64,000 nt of DNA from Desulfobacterium sp. (GTDB lineage: Bacteria > Desulfobacterota > Desulfobacteria > Desulfobacterales > Desulfobacteraceae), in assembly GCA_016342325.1 (NCBI GenBank), contig JAEINR010000016.1:1-64000 (forward strand), written 5' to 3'. Both the position numbers and the translations under genes were made by a program. The notes under the pieces are model-generated. The model was not told where the DNA came from, made no database searches, and worked only from the letters and a program-made list of their open reading frames with translations. Shown here one piece after another: positions 8,157-15,849 of this stretch. Each line of letters starts with the position of its first letter. The stretch's first letter is position 1.

Positions 8157-8885
8157 ATGAACTCAGAACTTGTAAAAGAATGTCTTGGAAAACTGTCAGA
8201 AACGGTATCCTTCAACTATCCTGCAATTGGATGGTATTTTTCCCAGGAAGAAATCGAAGATTCATTTGTGTTTAAAAAGGATAAATGGGTCTGCATGTTC
8301 ATGTATCTGAAAATGATACTGAAAAAGGGAACGCGGATCCGATTTTCAAACGATTACGCCAAGGCGTGTCCGGGGCCGGTCGAATATTCCGGATACAGTG
8401 AACTGACAGGCAGTGACGGCCGGTTTATCGCTGAAACAGAGCGGTTTAAGAAGACCCGGAAACTCGCCCAGGATTACCACCTGGAATCCCGGGAAAGAAT
8501 CCATCCCCCCGAAGGAAAATATCTGTACATGGAAAAGATTGAAACCATGGACAAAAACAGTGACATCAAGGTCATCAATCTGTTCCCGGATCCAGCGGCC
8601 ATGGCAAGCCTATGTGTTCTATCAAACTATGACAGACAAAAAAATATGGACAATGTGCAGGCACCGTTTGCCTCAGGGTGTCAATCCGTGTTTACCATTC
8701 CCTATGATGAGGGATTCCGGGAAAACCCAAAGAGCGTGATCGGCCTGATGGAACCCCTTGTCAGGCAGTTTATTCCCAGGGACATGGTTTCCTTTTCACT
8801 GCCGTCAAATCGATTTGTAGAAATGGTTCAGAATATTGAGGGAAGTTTTCTTGATAAGCATTTTGATAATCCCGTGGGTTTTTAA
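8157..8885 (+). CDS. DUF169 family protein
   Basis: A 242-residue soluble protein. The overall pattern (an early KLPAIG-like segment, a CPGP motif near 65, a conserved PDPAAMASLCVLSNY stretch, and a FASGCQSVFTIPYDE segment near 180) fits the DUF169/COG2043 family of uncharacterised, often anaerobe-associated proteins. The function is unknown; I see no catalytic motif beyond the conserved Cys residues. The ATG has a good Shine-Dalgarno (AGGAAAGGG). The gene is alone under a sigma-54 promoter, next to a GAF-type sigma-54 activator, so expression is likely signal-induced. Confidence 0.6.
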   Translation: MNSELVKECLGKLSETVSFNYPAIGWYFSQEEIEDSFVFKKDKWVCMFMYLKMILKKGTRIRFSNDYAKACPGPVEYSGYSELTGSDGRFIAETERFKKTRKLAQDYHLESRERIHPPEGKYLYMEKIETMDKNSDIKVINLFPDPAAMASLCVLSNYDRQKNMDNVQAPFASGCQSVFTIPYDEGFRENPKSVIGLMEPLVRQFIPRDMVSFSLPSNRFVEMVQNIEGSFLDKHFDNPVGF

Positions 8886-8920
8886 GGCAGAGCCATTGCT
8901 CAAAAACATATAAATAATCT

Positions 8921-8956
8921 GACTCGCTCAAGTCTGGAACCTTCCTTGGGCGAGTC
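8921..8956 (+). terminator. Hairpin downstream of the DUF169 gene
   Basis: GACTCGCTCAAG (8921-8932) pairs with CTTGGGCGAGTC (8945-8956) over 12 positions, one being G-T, with a 12-base loop. It lies 36 bases after the stop codon. No T tract follows, so it may terminate weakly or protect the 3' end of the message. Confidence 0.5.
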
Positions 8957-9307
8957 CGCGTTAAATCCCTAGCATTTGTAATTTTCTTTACAGTCTTCTT
9001 GACAAAAAGCAACTTCCCATCCTAAGATCGAGAAACGGTTATCCACCTCATTCCAGTAGTGTTCAGTTCGTTTTTAGCGCGTATATCTTTGTGCGGTTTA
9101 GTGATAACTTGTTCTCGGCCAGAGATTGCCATTCACAGATACAAATGCCCCTCATTTAAAAAAACACATGAAGAATAGGCTTAACCGCCTCACAAAGTGA
9201 CGTTACGTCCCTTTCGTTAAAGATGAATCTCTAAATGCGTTTACCCTGGAAAATGACATTTGAGCATATCGTCATTTGAATATCAAAAGATCATTAGGAG
9301 AACCCAT
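8957..9307 (+). promoter_or_regulatory. Leader region of the binding-protein/sensor operon, with two dyads
   Basis: This ~350-base gap holds no recognisable gene. Two dyads stand out: the palindrome GACGT-T-ACGTC (9199-9209), and AATGAC (9252-9257) facing GTCATT (9271-9276) about 30 bases before the first gene. Either could be an operator. No convincing -35/-10 pair was found. A single TTATCCAC near 9040 resembles a DnaA box but is isolated. Confidence 0.35.
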
Positions 9308-10459
9308 ATGAGTTTTCAGCCAAAACAGTTCTTACTTGCCTGCCTGATCAGCATTGTCATGCTTTCCAATGGATGGTCTGAGGAAACAAAACCGATCACC
9401 AACAAGGGTAATAAATGGCGCATCGGTTACCTTGAAGGAGGCGGGTACATCAACTACCCGATAAATCTAAGGGCCCTTGTTACTGCATTGGCAGAACTCG
9501 GATGGCTGGAGCCGGTTCAAATCCCGGTGAATTTCGAAGATAATGATACAAAAGAGTTATGGGCCTGGTTGTGTGTAAATGTTAAAAGCGATTATCTTCA
9601 TTTTAACGCCAATGCTTACTGGTCAGGCAAGTGGGATGACACGCTTCGAAAAAAAATCCGACAACAGGTCATTACCCGTCTGAAGAATAAAAAAGAGATC
9701 GACTTGATGCTAGCAATGGGTACAAAAGCCGGACAGGATTTGGCCACAAACGACCATTCCGTACCCACCATTGTGATGTCCTCAAGCAACCCGTTGCGCT
9801 CCGGAATCATTAAAAGGAATGATGACTCCGGATTTGACCATGTGAATGCCCGGGTTGATCCAACACGTTATGAACGACAGCTACAGATATTTCACAGCGT
9901 TTTCGGATTTAAAAACCTTGGAATTGTATATGAATACGACACAAAAGACGGTCGGACCTATGCGGCCATCGACGATGTGGAAAAAGTAGCCAAAGAACTC
10001 AACTTCAATATTGTATCCTGCAACGCTCCTTTTTCAAACATTACCCGGAAAAACGCTCAAAAAGCGGTTTTAAAATGCCATCAAGAAATCGCACCCAAAA
10101 TTGATGCATACTATTTCACCAACCATCGCGGTATTTCACTGGAACAAATGCCCCAGCTGCTCAAACCCTTTTACGACCGAAAAATCCCGACGTTCTCCCA
10201 GGTCGGATCAAGGGAAGTTCGCCATGGTGTACTCATGAGCATTGCCAGAGCTAATTTTAAATATATTGCCATGTTTCATGCTAAAACCATTGCAAAGATT
10301 TTTAATGGTTCAAAACCCAGGGACCTGGAACAATTTTTTGAGGACCCGCCCAGAATCGCCATCAATTTAAAGGCGGCTCAAATCATCGGGTATAACCCTT
10401 CAATTGATATTCTCAGTGCTGCCGATGAGATTTATGACACGATCGATAAGGCGGAATAA
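9308..10459 (+). CDS. Periplasmic substrate-binding protein, ABC_sub_bind (TrpX-like) family
   Basis: A 383-residue protein with an N-terminal signal (hydrophobic residues ~7-22, ending NGWSEE). The body has the ABC_sub_bind pattern: an N-terminal RIGYLEGG strand, LMLAMGTKAGQDLA and VPTIVMSSSNPLRSGII in the first lobe, then LGIVYEYDTKDGRTYAA and IPTFSQVGSREVRHGVLMSIA in the second. Relatives bind aromatic amino acids or similar small ligands. No ABC permease or ATPase is nearby, so the protein more likely feeds a sensor than an importer. ATG 9308 is preceded by TTAGGAG. The stop codon directly abuts the next ATG (TAAATG). Confidence 0.75.
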   Translation: MSFQPKQFLLACLISIVMLSNGWSEETKPITNKGNKWRIGYLEGGGYINYPINLRALVTALAELGWLEPVQIPVNFEDNDTKELWAWLCVNVKSDYLHFNANAYWSGKWDDTLRKKIRQQVITRLKNKKEIDLMLAMGTKAGQDLATNDHSVPTIVMSSSNPLRSGIIKRNDDSGFDHVNARVDPTRYERQLQIFHSVFGFKNLGIVYEYDTKDGRTYAAIDDVEKVAKELNFNIVSCNAPFSNITRKNAQKAVLKCHQEIAPKIDAYYFTNHRGISLEQMPQLLKPFYDRKIPTFSQVGSREVRHGVLMSIARANFKYIAMFHAKTIAKIFNGSKPRDLEQFFEDPPRIAINLKAAQIIGYNPSIDILSAADEIYDTIDKAE

Positions 10460-11293
10460 ATGTCGAGAATCATTGGGCAGGGTGTTATCGATGAACGGAG
10501 GGTCAACACGCCCAGGCAGCCACGGCGATTCAGAATGCAGCTTTTAGAAGACCATTACCTAGATGAGGTGATGGCCCTTCAAGCCGTCATTGTTGATCGA
10601 CTCACCAGAAAAGAGATGCTGGAACCTTTTTCCAAAACGTTTATGCAATCCCATTTTGATAAAAAAGGGTTCGTCATTGGAATCTTTGTTAACAACCGGC
10701 TAATCGCTTTTCGCAATGTTTATTTTCCGGACAAGGATGATCTGGAATGGAATTTGGGTTTGGATCTTGGCTTTTCGGAATCAGAATGTAAAAGATTAGC
10801 CAACCTTCAGATGGTATGTGTCCACCCGGATTTTCGAGGGAACCATCTTGCACGAAAGATGAATCGCCAGGCCATTGACATCATCCGAAAGAATAAGAAC
10901 ATCGCCCATCTCCTGGCAACGGTCTCCCCCTATAATTACTGGAACGTAGATATTTTATTAAACAGCGGCTTTGTTATTTGCGCATTAAAAGAAAAATACA
11001 GGGGTAAGCTTCGGTATATTGTCTATCAGAATTTAACAACACCCGTGGAGACGCCGCCGAGAGCGCTAAAAGACAAAACCCATGCCGTCGCACTTACGGA
11101 CTTTAAAAAACAGGAAGAACTTCTGGAAACCGGATTCTATGGTTTCGAACTCAGAGAAATTCCCGATGACGATGATCCCCTCACAGAACATGAAAACAAC
11201 CGATCCAAGGCCAGGGGCACACCGTTGAAAAACCATGAATTACTATTTTCAAAATTCTTCATAAACCTATACAAAAACCATTCACAATCATGA
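10460..11293 (+). CDS. GNAT-family N-acetyltransferase
   Basis: A 277-residue cytoplasmic protein. The GNAT core lies at about 25-195, with a strand ending LQMVCVHPDFRGNHLARKM, which holds the acetyl-CoA pyrophosphate-binding loop (R-G-N-H-L-A), followed by an SPYNYWNVDILLNSGF motif B region. The C-terminal ~70 residues are charged and not recognised. The substrate is unknown. It starts immediately after the stop of the binding-protein gene and overlaps the next gene by four bases (ATGA), so it is translated as part of the operon. Possible roles are acetylation of the compound exported by the MFS gene product or of a regulatory protein; both are inference. Confidence 0.7.
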   Translation: MSRIIGQGVIDERRVNTPRQPRRFRMQLLEDHYLDEVMALQAVIVDRLTRKEMLEPFSKTFMQSHFDKKGFVIGIFVNNRLIAFRNVYFPDKDDLEWNLGLDLGFSESECKRLANLQMVCVHPDFRGNHLARKMNRQAIDIIRKNKNIAHLLATVSPYNYWNVDILLNSGFVICALKEKYRGKLRYIVYQNLTTPVETPPRALKDKTHAVALTDFKKQEELLETGFYGFELREIPDDDDPLTEHENNRSKARGTPLKNHELLFSKFFINLYKNHSQS

Positions 11294-12174
11294 GTGATCT
11301 CAAAAAGAAATTATCTTCAATCAATTCCCGAATCCATTTCAGCGGAAGAATCATTATCGCTGCCATTACCCTGCTTGCACTTTCCCAGGCACTTGGGACC
11401 TTTATCAGCGTACTGACATTTGAAACAATCCTCGTTAAAACCATCACTGCCAAATATGTAATCCTCGGCAAAGATTTAAAGCGTCGAATTGAGCATTCAT
11501 TAAAATTCGGCAAACGTCTCGAACATTTTCTCGGCATGGAAAATCTGGTGAAACCCCTTTATCTTCAAACAGAAGATTTATCTGAAATTGTTGTTGCGGG
11601 CATCACTGGAAAGCCGATCTTTTCTTCCCAGAGAATTACCCCGATTCCATTGGGAGACCCTTCCAGTCAAAAAGATGCCCCGGAACCATTCCGCGTTCTG
11701 GACATTACAAAACTAAGCAATTTGCCGATTGGAAATTTTTTAAAGGAGAGTCAGCCCGCAGCAAGACTGCATAACGGCAAATACTATGTGTTGTTTAACA
11801 TAAAACCGGCATTTAGAGATGAATCCGGAATTCTGGCATTGATATTTCCAAAATCAGTGATTAATCAAAAGAATAAGGCCCTGGTTAAAAGTTCAGTCAG
11901 TAAAATGCTGATATCCATGTCCATTACAGCGATACTGATGGGTCTCATGATTCGCTTTTTTTTCACCCGGCCCTCGGAAAAGGAATTAAAAACGTTAATC
12001 CAAAAAATTCGGTCAGGAGAACCCATTAAAGATCAGGATATGGCTGAAGGACAAAATGAAATTCAGGATCTTTATCGCCATATTGCCCTGTTTCAAGATC
12101 ATGCGCTCCGGAAAAAAACAGAACTTGAAAAGATGGAACAAAGGTTGAAAGATGCGCTCGATGAAACAAATTAA
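11290..12174 (+). CDS. Membrane-anchored periplasmic sensor without output domain
   Basis: The 294-residue protein has one transmembrane helix near residues 20-42, a periplasmic domain (about 43-205), a second helix (about 206-226, ending IRFFF), and a cytoplasmic tail with a predicted coiled coil (about 250-294). The layout is that of a chemoreceptor or kinase sensor half, but no kinase, cyclase or signalling domain follows. Its periplasmic domain parallels the N-terminus of the next gene (FLGMENLVKPLY against FMGLKSFLQGIL; VAGITGKPIF against INDLTGQPLY), so the two are probably paralogues that may heterodimerise. It overlaps both neighbours (4 bp and 23 bp). Confidence 0.6.
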   Translation: MSDLKKKLSSINSRIHFSGRIIIAAITLLALSQALGTFISVLTFETILVKTITAKYVILGKDLKRRIEHSLKFGKRLEHFLGMENLVKPLYLQTEDLSEIVVAGITGKPIFSSQRITPIPLGDPSSQKDAPEPFRVLDITKLSNLPIGNFLKESQPAARLHNGKYYVLFNIKPAFRDESGILALIFPKSVINQKNKALVKSSVSKMLISMSITAILMGLMIRFFFTRPSEKELKTLIQKIRSGEPIKDQDMAEGQNEIQDLYRHIALFQDHALRKKTELEKMEQRLKDALDETN

Positions 12175-14245
12175 TCTGAATCGAAAACTCATTCTGATTA
12201 TTATAGGGGTGATCCTCGCGTCTCAACTCGTCTACCTTTACATTAATGTTCAATCCTTCAAGACCTTTTATTTAAAAGCGGTTCAATCCAATATAAATAC
12301 AGTTGGTAGCAGCCTGAAAGCAAATTTGGATGATATCCTGCAAAAAGGGATATCCATTGATAAATTTATGGGACTAAAATCTTTTCTTCAAGGAATCCTG
12401 AATGACACGCCTGAACTTGCCTCCATAACCATCAATGATTTGACCGGCCAGCCCTTGTATTATTGTGATCCCAACACCTTTTTTCTTCCCTCGACGATTT
12501 CATTGAAATTTGGAGAATTACTGAATCGCACCCAACGACCCAAATACATGATTCACTTTCAGCTCATCGGGAAGGACAACGAGGCCCATGGCGAATTAAC
12601 CCTTGGAATCAACAAGAAACAAATCACAAAGCAAATACGAGCCATTGCCCTGGATACAGGGACGATCATCGTTGTTTCCATTCTTGCAATCTTAGATTTT
12701 CTTTTTTTCATCATTGCCATAATCATAACAATCCCTGCAAAAAAAGCCTGTCTTGAAATTGAAAAAGCCACAACTGACAACATTTTAAATCCATGTATCC
12801 CCCCAACCAACATCGATTTTTTAGATGCGTTGATCAAGCAGTTCCATCTATTTGGTGATCAGTTCACCCATCAGTGGCAAGGGGCTGTCGCCCGCTCACA
12901 GAATCTTGTCCATGGAAAAGACATCCGGAAAACAAACAGCACAACCGTGAAACAGGCCGCAATGGCGTTAGTCGCAATTCAAAATTACTTTAAAACAGGA
13001 AACACGGATTGTTCCTCATCTGTTTCGATCCCATCCCCATCCCTGATCCGTCCGGCTATTTTTCTTTTTGTCTTTTCCGAAGCACTGAGCATCTCTTTCC
13101 TTCCGTTGTTCGCCAAAGAGATATACCACCCGTTTCTCAACCTGCCAGAAGCCGTTGCCCTGGGTTTGCCCATATCGTCGTTTATGCTTTTCACCGCAAT
13201 AAGCCTCCCCTTTGGTGGTCATCTGGCAGAAAAGATGGGACACCCCAAAGCCTTTGTTCTGGGTGCCTCGATCAGTACCATCGGACTGCTTTTAACCGGA
13301 ATGGCCAACCACATTTTATGGCTCATTTTATTCAGAGCCATTGTCGGATTTGGATTTGGGACTGTCTTTATGACAACCCAGATGTATATCGTAGACCAGA
13401 CAACAGCAGAAAACAGGGCGGAAGGAATGGCCATTTTTCTGTCGGCTTTTTATGGCGGCACCCTCTGTGGGGCTGCCATCGGCGGCATGGTCGTAGAACG
13501 CGTTGGATTCCGGATCCTTTTTTTTATTGGGGCTGTGTGTGCAATGGGATCAACTCTTTTTTTATTGTTCATCAATCAAAATCAGGCAAAACACCCACCG
13601 GATCAGCAAAAAAGCCTGGAACAAAAAAAAATACCGTCGACATTACCGTCCCTCCGGGATATCATCACCCTGTTCTCAAATCGAAATTTTACATTCCTTG
13701 TGCTCTTTCAAAGCATTCCAAATAAAATATGCCTGATCGGATTTGTTTACTACCTGGCGCCCATCTATTTTAAAGAGCTTGGTATTAGTCAGTCCGACAC
13801 CGGAAGATATATCATGTGCTACAGTCTGATCATGATTCTTTTCAGTCAAAGCGTCTCCAGGTGGTCGGATAAATTTTCCAATCCAAAAAAATTAATTTTT
13901 TGGGGAGGCCTGCTATCAGGAGCGGCTCTGATTCCCTGCTTTTTCTTCCATGGCCCCCGATGGGTTTTCCTGGGTATCGTCGTCCTTGGATTTTCCCACA
14001 CATTATCGGTTTCCAATCAGGCAAAACTGGCGTCTCAATTAAAGGCCCTGCAGTTTGTCGGCCTGGGTCCGGGACTTGGGATATACCGCCAGTCCGAGAG
14101 AATCGGGAATGTACTAGCACCGATTCTTGCCGGTACGCTGATCACAACAATGGAATATGGGAGTGCCTTGGCAATCATCGGGATTTACACCTCTTTATCA
14201 AGCATTCTCTTCCTCGTCACCTTTAGGGATTTACAAGAACAGTGA
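12152..14245 (+). CDS. Periplasmic sensor domain fused to an MFS transporter
   Basis: A 697-residue protein. Residues 12-32 are a transmembrane anchor, ~35-165 a periplasmic sensor domain related to the upstream gene product, and ~170-195 a second helix. After a ~100-residue cytoplasmic linker, a complete major-facilitator transporter occupies ~295-690 (12 predicted helices). It includes the loop GGHLAEKMGHPKAF (the family's Gx3-(D/R)-(R/K)-x-G loop 2-3 region) and FRAIVGFGFG with TTQMYIVDQT in helices 4-5, resembling drug-efflux MFS proteins. Covalent fusion of a sensor half to an MFS carrier is unusual; ligand-gated efflux is the simplest inference. The carrier could instead be an importer. 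Confidence 0.75.
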   Translation: MRSMKQINLNRKLILIIIGVILASQLVYLYINVQSFKTFYLKAVQSNINTVGSSLKANLDDILQKGISIDKFMGLKSFLQGILNDTPELASITINDLTGQPLYYCDPNTFFLPSTISLKFGELLNRTQRPKYMIHFQLIGKDNEAHGELTLGINKKQITKQIRAIALDTGTIIVVSILAILDFLFFIIAIIITIPAKKACLEIEKATTDNILNPCIPPTNIDFLDALIKQFHLFGDQFTHQWQGAVARSQNLVHGKDIRKTNSTTVKQAAMALVAIQNYFKTGNTDCSSSVSIPSPSLIRPAIFLFVFSEALSISFLPLFAKEIYHPFLNLPEAVALGLPISSFMLFTAISLPFGGHLAEKMGHPKAFVLGASISTIGLLLTGMANHILWLILFRAIVGFGFGTVFMTTQMYIVDQTTAENRAEGMAIFLSAFYGGTLCGAAIGGMVVERVGFRILFFIGAVCAMGSTLFLLFINQNQAKHPPDQQKSLEQKKIPSTLPSLRDIITLFSNRNFTFLVLFQSIPNKICLIGFVYYLAPIYFKELGISQSDTGRYIMCYSLIMILFSQSVSRWSDKFSNPKKLIFWGGLLSGAALIPCFFFHGPRWVFLGIVVLGFSHTLSVSNQAKLASQLKALQFVGLGPGLGIYRQSERIGNVLAPILAGTLITTMEYGSALAIIGIYTSLSSILFLVTFRDLQEQ

Positions 14246-14260
14246 GATATGGATAATGGC

Positions 14261-14289
14261 TTGACAAATAATTAACGGATTGATAGTTT
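14261..14289 (+). promoter_or_regulatory. Candidate promoter of the thioesterase/DUF697/radical-SAM operon
   Basis: TTGACA (14261-14266) is a perfect -35; 17 bases later TAGTTT (14284-14289) is a poor -10. The surrounding 100 bases are strongly AT-rich. It lies about 60 bases before the thioesterase start and just after the MFS gene, marking a transcription boundary between the sensor operon and the biosynthetic cluster. Confidence 0.4.
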
Positions 14290-14347
14290 TTATTTTATTC
14301 CAATTCAATTCAAGTAAAAATCGAACTTTATATTTTTAAGGTTTCCC

Positions 14348-15088
14348 GTGAACAAGCCAAACAACATCAGCGTCCCGGTACGACTTTTCTGTCTGCCCTT
14401 TGCCGGCGGCAGTTATTATTCCTATTACCCCCTGGAAAAGCACATGGATCCCCGCATCGGTCTGACCCCCATTGATCTGCCCGGGCATGGTCGCCGTATG
14501 CAAGAGCCCCTGCTGGGCGACCTGGATGATATGTGCACGGATATCTACGACCGGATCCGTGATCAATTGCATGTGCCCTATGGGATTCTCGGGCACAGCA
14601 TGGGCGCCACCCTGGGATACCTGCTGGCCCAAAAGATCATAGACAGAGGGGCTCCCCGGCCGCTTCACCTCTTTGCCTCCGGCCGACAAGGCCCCCCCGT
14701 CCCCAGCCGAATGAAGGATGTCCATCTGCTTCCCAAACCCGACTTTATCAAACATCTTCAGTTATATGGCGGCATTCCGGATAGCGTGCTTGGGGAAAAG
14801 GAACTCCTGGACCTGTTTGAGCCGATTCTAAGGGCTGATTTCAAAGCCCTGGGTAATTATACCTACCAAAAAGAAACGCCCCTGGCCGTGCCCATTACCG
14901 TTTTCCTGGGTACGGCCGACACCACCACCTATGAAGAAGCACTGACCTGGCAGGCGGTGACCACCACCAAAATTTGCATACACCGGTTTTCCGGGGATCA
15001 TTTTTTCATTTTTGATCACCTGCAGGATATGGGACGTATGATTTCCGAAACCGTTTTAACGGAAGCCGGACTCCCGGTGCCGGGATAA
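14348..15088 (+). CDS. Type II thioesterase (GrsT-like) of the NRPS/PKS cluster
   Basis: A 246-residue alpha/beta hydrolase. It begins with the family's FCLPFAGGSYYSY oxyanion segment, has the nucleophile elbow GHSMGA (Ser ~84), a likely acid in FLGTADTTT (Asp ~187), and the catalytic His in SGDHFF (about 217). Type II thioesterases remove aberrant acyl groups from carrier proteins of assembly lines. The length matches the family. The start is a GTG with a weak AAGG upstream. It is the first gene of the plus-strand arm of the cluster, followed by DUF697 and radical SAM genes with short gaps. Confidence 0.88.
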   Translation: MNKPNNISVPVRLFCLPFAGGSYYSYYPLEKHMDPRIGLTPIDLPGHGRRMQEPLLGDLDDMCTDIYDRIRDQLHVPYGILGHSMGATLGYLLAQKIIDRGAPRPLHLFASGRQGPPVPSRMKDVHLLPKPDFIKHLQLYGGIPDSVLGEKELLDLFEPILRADFKALGNYTYQKETPLAVPITVFLGTADTTTYEEALTWQAVTTTKICIHRFSGDHFFIFDHLQDMGRMISETVLTEAGLPVPG

Positions 15089-15138
15089 AAAAAATTGTAC
15101 TTTTCGTGGAAAAACCTTAAACAATAAGGAAAATAGCC

Positions 15139-15816
15139 ATGACGACCACAGATGCACTGTCAAAGAAAGCAGCGGTTCAGAAGATTATCCAGAACCATGT
15201 CTATGGCGCCATGGGGGTGGGGATGATTCCCGTGCCCCTGGTGGACCTGATTGCCATTTCCGGTGTCCAGCTCAACATGCTGAGAAAATTATGTCTCCTG
15301 TACGATATCCCCTTTTCCAAGGATGCCGCCAAGACCGGTATTGCCACACTTCTGGGCGGCGTGATCCCGGTTTCCCTGTCCGGTGCGCTGGCCAGCCTGG
15401 TAAAAGCCATTCCCATCGTGGGCCAGACCACTTCCGCCATCGTCATGCCCGCGGTTTCCGGCGCCATGACCTATGCAGTCGGCAAAGTGTTTGTACAGCA
15501 TTTTGAATCCGGCGGCACCTTCCTGACCTTCAACCCGGAAGAAGTCCGGGCCTATTACCAACAGATGTTCGAGGAAGGCAAAGACGTTGCATCCGGCATG
15601 GCATCGGAGGTAAAAGACAGTGCGCCGACCCCTGATGATAAGGCGAAAGCCGACGAAAACACGGCAAAAGACAGCACGCCACCACCTGAAGATAAAGTAA
15701 AACCAGAAACACCCACATCAAAAAAAAGAGGCAAACCAGATAAAGCGAACCCTCAAGCCAGCCCGGGTCATGGACCTGGCAAAAAACCCGGGAAGGACGC
15801 CGGAGATACCGAATAA
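15139..15816 (+). CDS. DUF697-type membrane-associated protein
   Basis: A 225-residue protein. Residues ~10-140 form the conserved part: GMIPVPLVDLIAISGVQ, a Gly/Ala-rich helix, LVKAIPIVGQTTSAIVMPAVSGAM, and VGKVFVQHFESGGTFLTFNP. The two apolar helical hairpins fit DUF697, usually found fused to or beside dynamin-like or Era-like GTPases, but no GTPase is present here. The C-terminal ~75 residues are a low-complexity Pro/Lys/Asp tail. A paralogue with the same VGKVFxQHFESGGTF signature lies at 23.4 kb on the other strand. The molecular role is unknown. The ATG has an AAGGA Shine-Dalgarno. Confidence 0.65.
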   Translation: MTTTDALSKKAAVQKIIQNHVYGAMGVGMIPVPLVDLIAISGVQLNMLRKLCLLYDIPFSKDAAKTGIATLLGGVIPVSLSGALASLVKAIPIVGQTTSAIVMPAVSGAMTYAVGKVFVQHFESGGTFLTFNPEEVRAYYQQMFEEGKDVASGMASEVKDSAPTPDDKAKADENTAKDSTPPPEDKVKPETPTSKKRGKPDKANPQASPGHGPGKKPGKDAGDTE

Positions 15817-15849
15817 AGTAATGCCAACCAGATACCATTAGGAAATTCC

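Noticed and set aside
8770-9012. 80-codon minus-strand frame overlapping the DUF169 gene end
   Set aside because: It overlaps the well-supported gene, includes the hairpin, and shows no recognisable protein features.
9038-9047. DnaA box / replication origin
   Set aside because: A single TTATCCAC match without further boxes, AT-rich unwinding element or replication genes.
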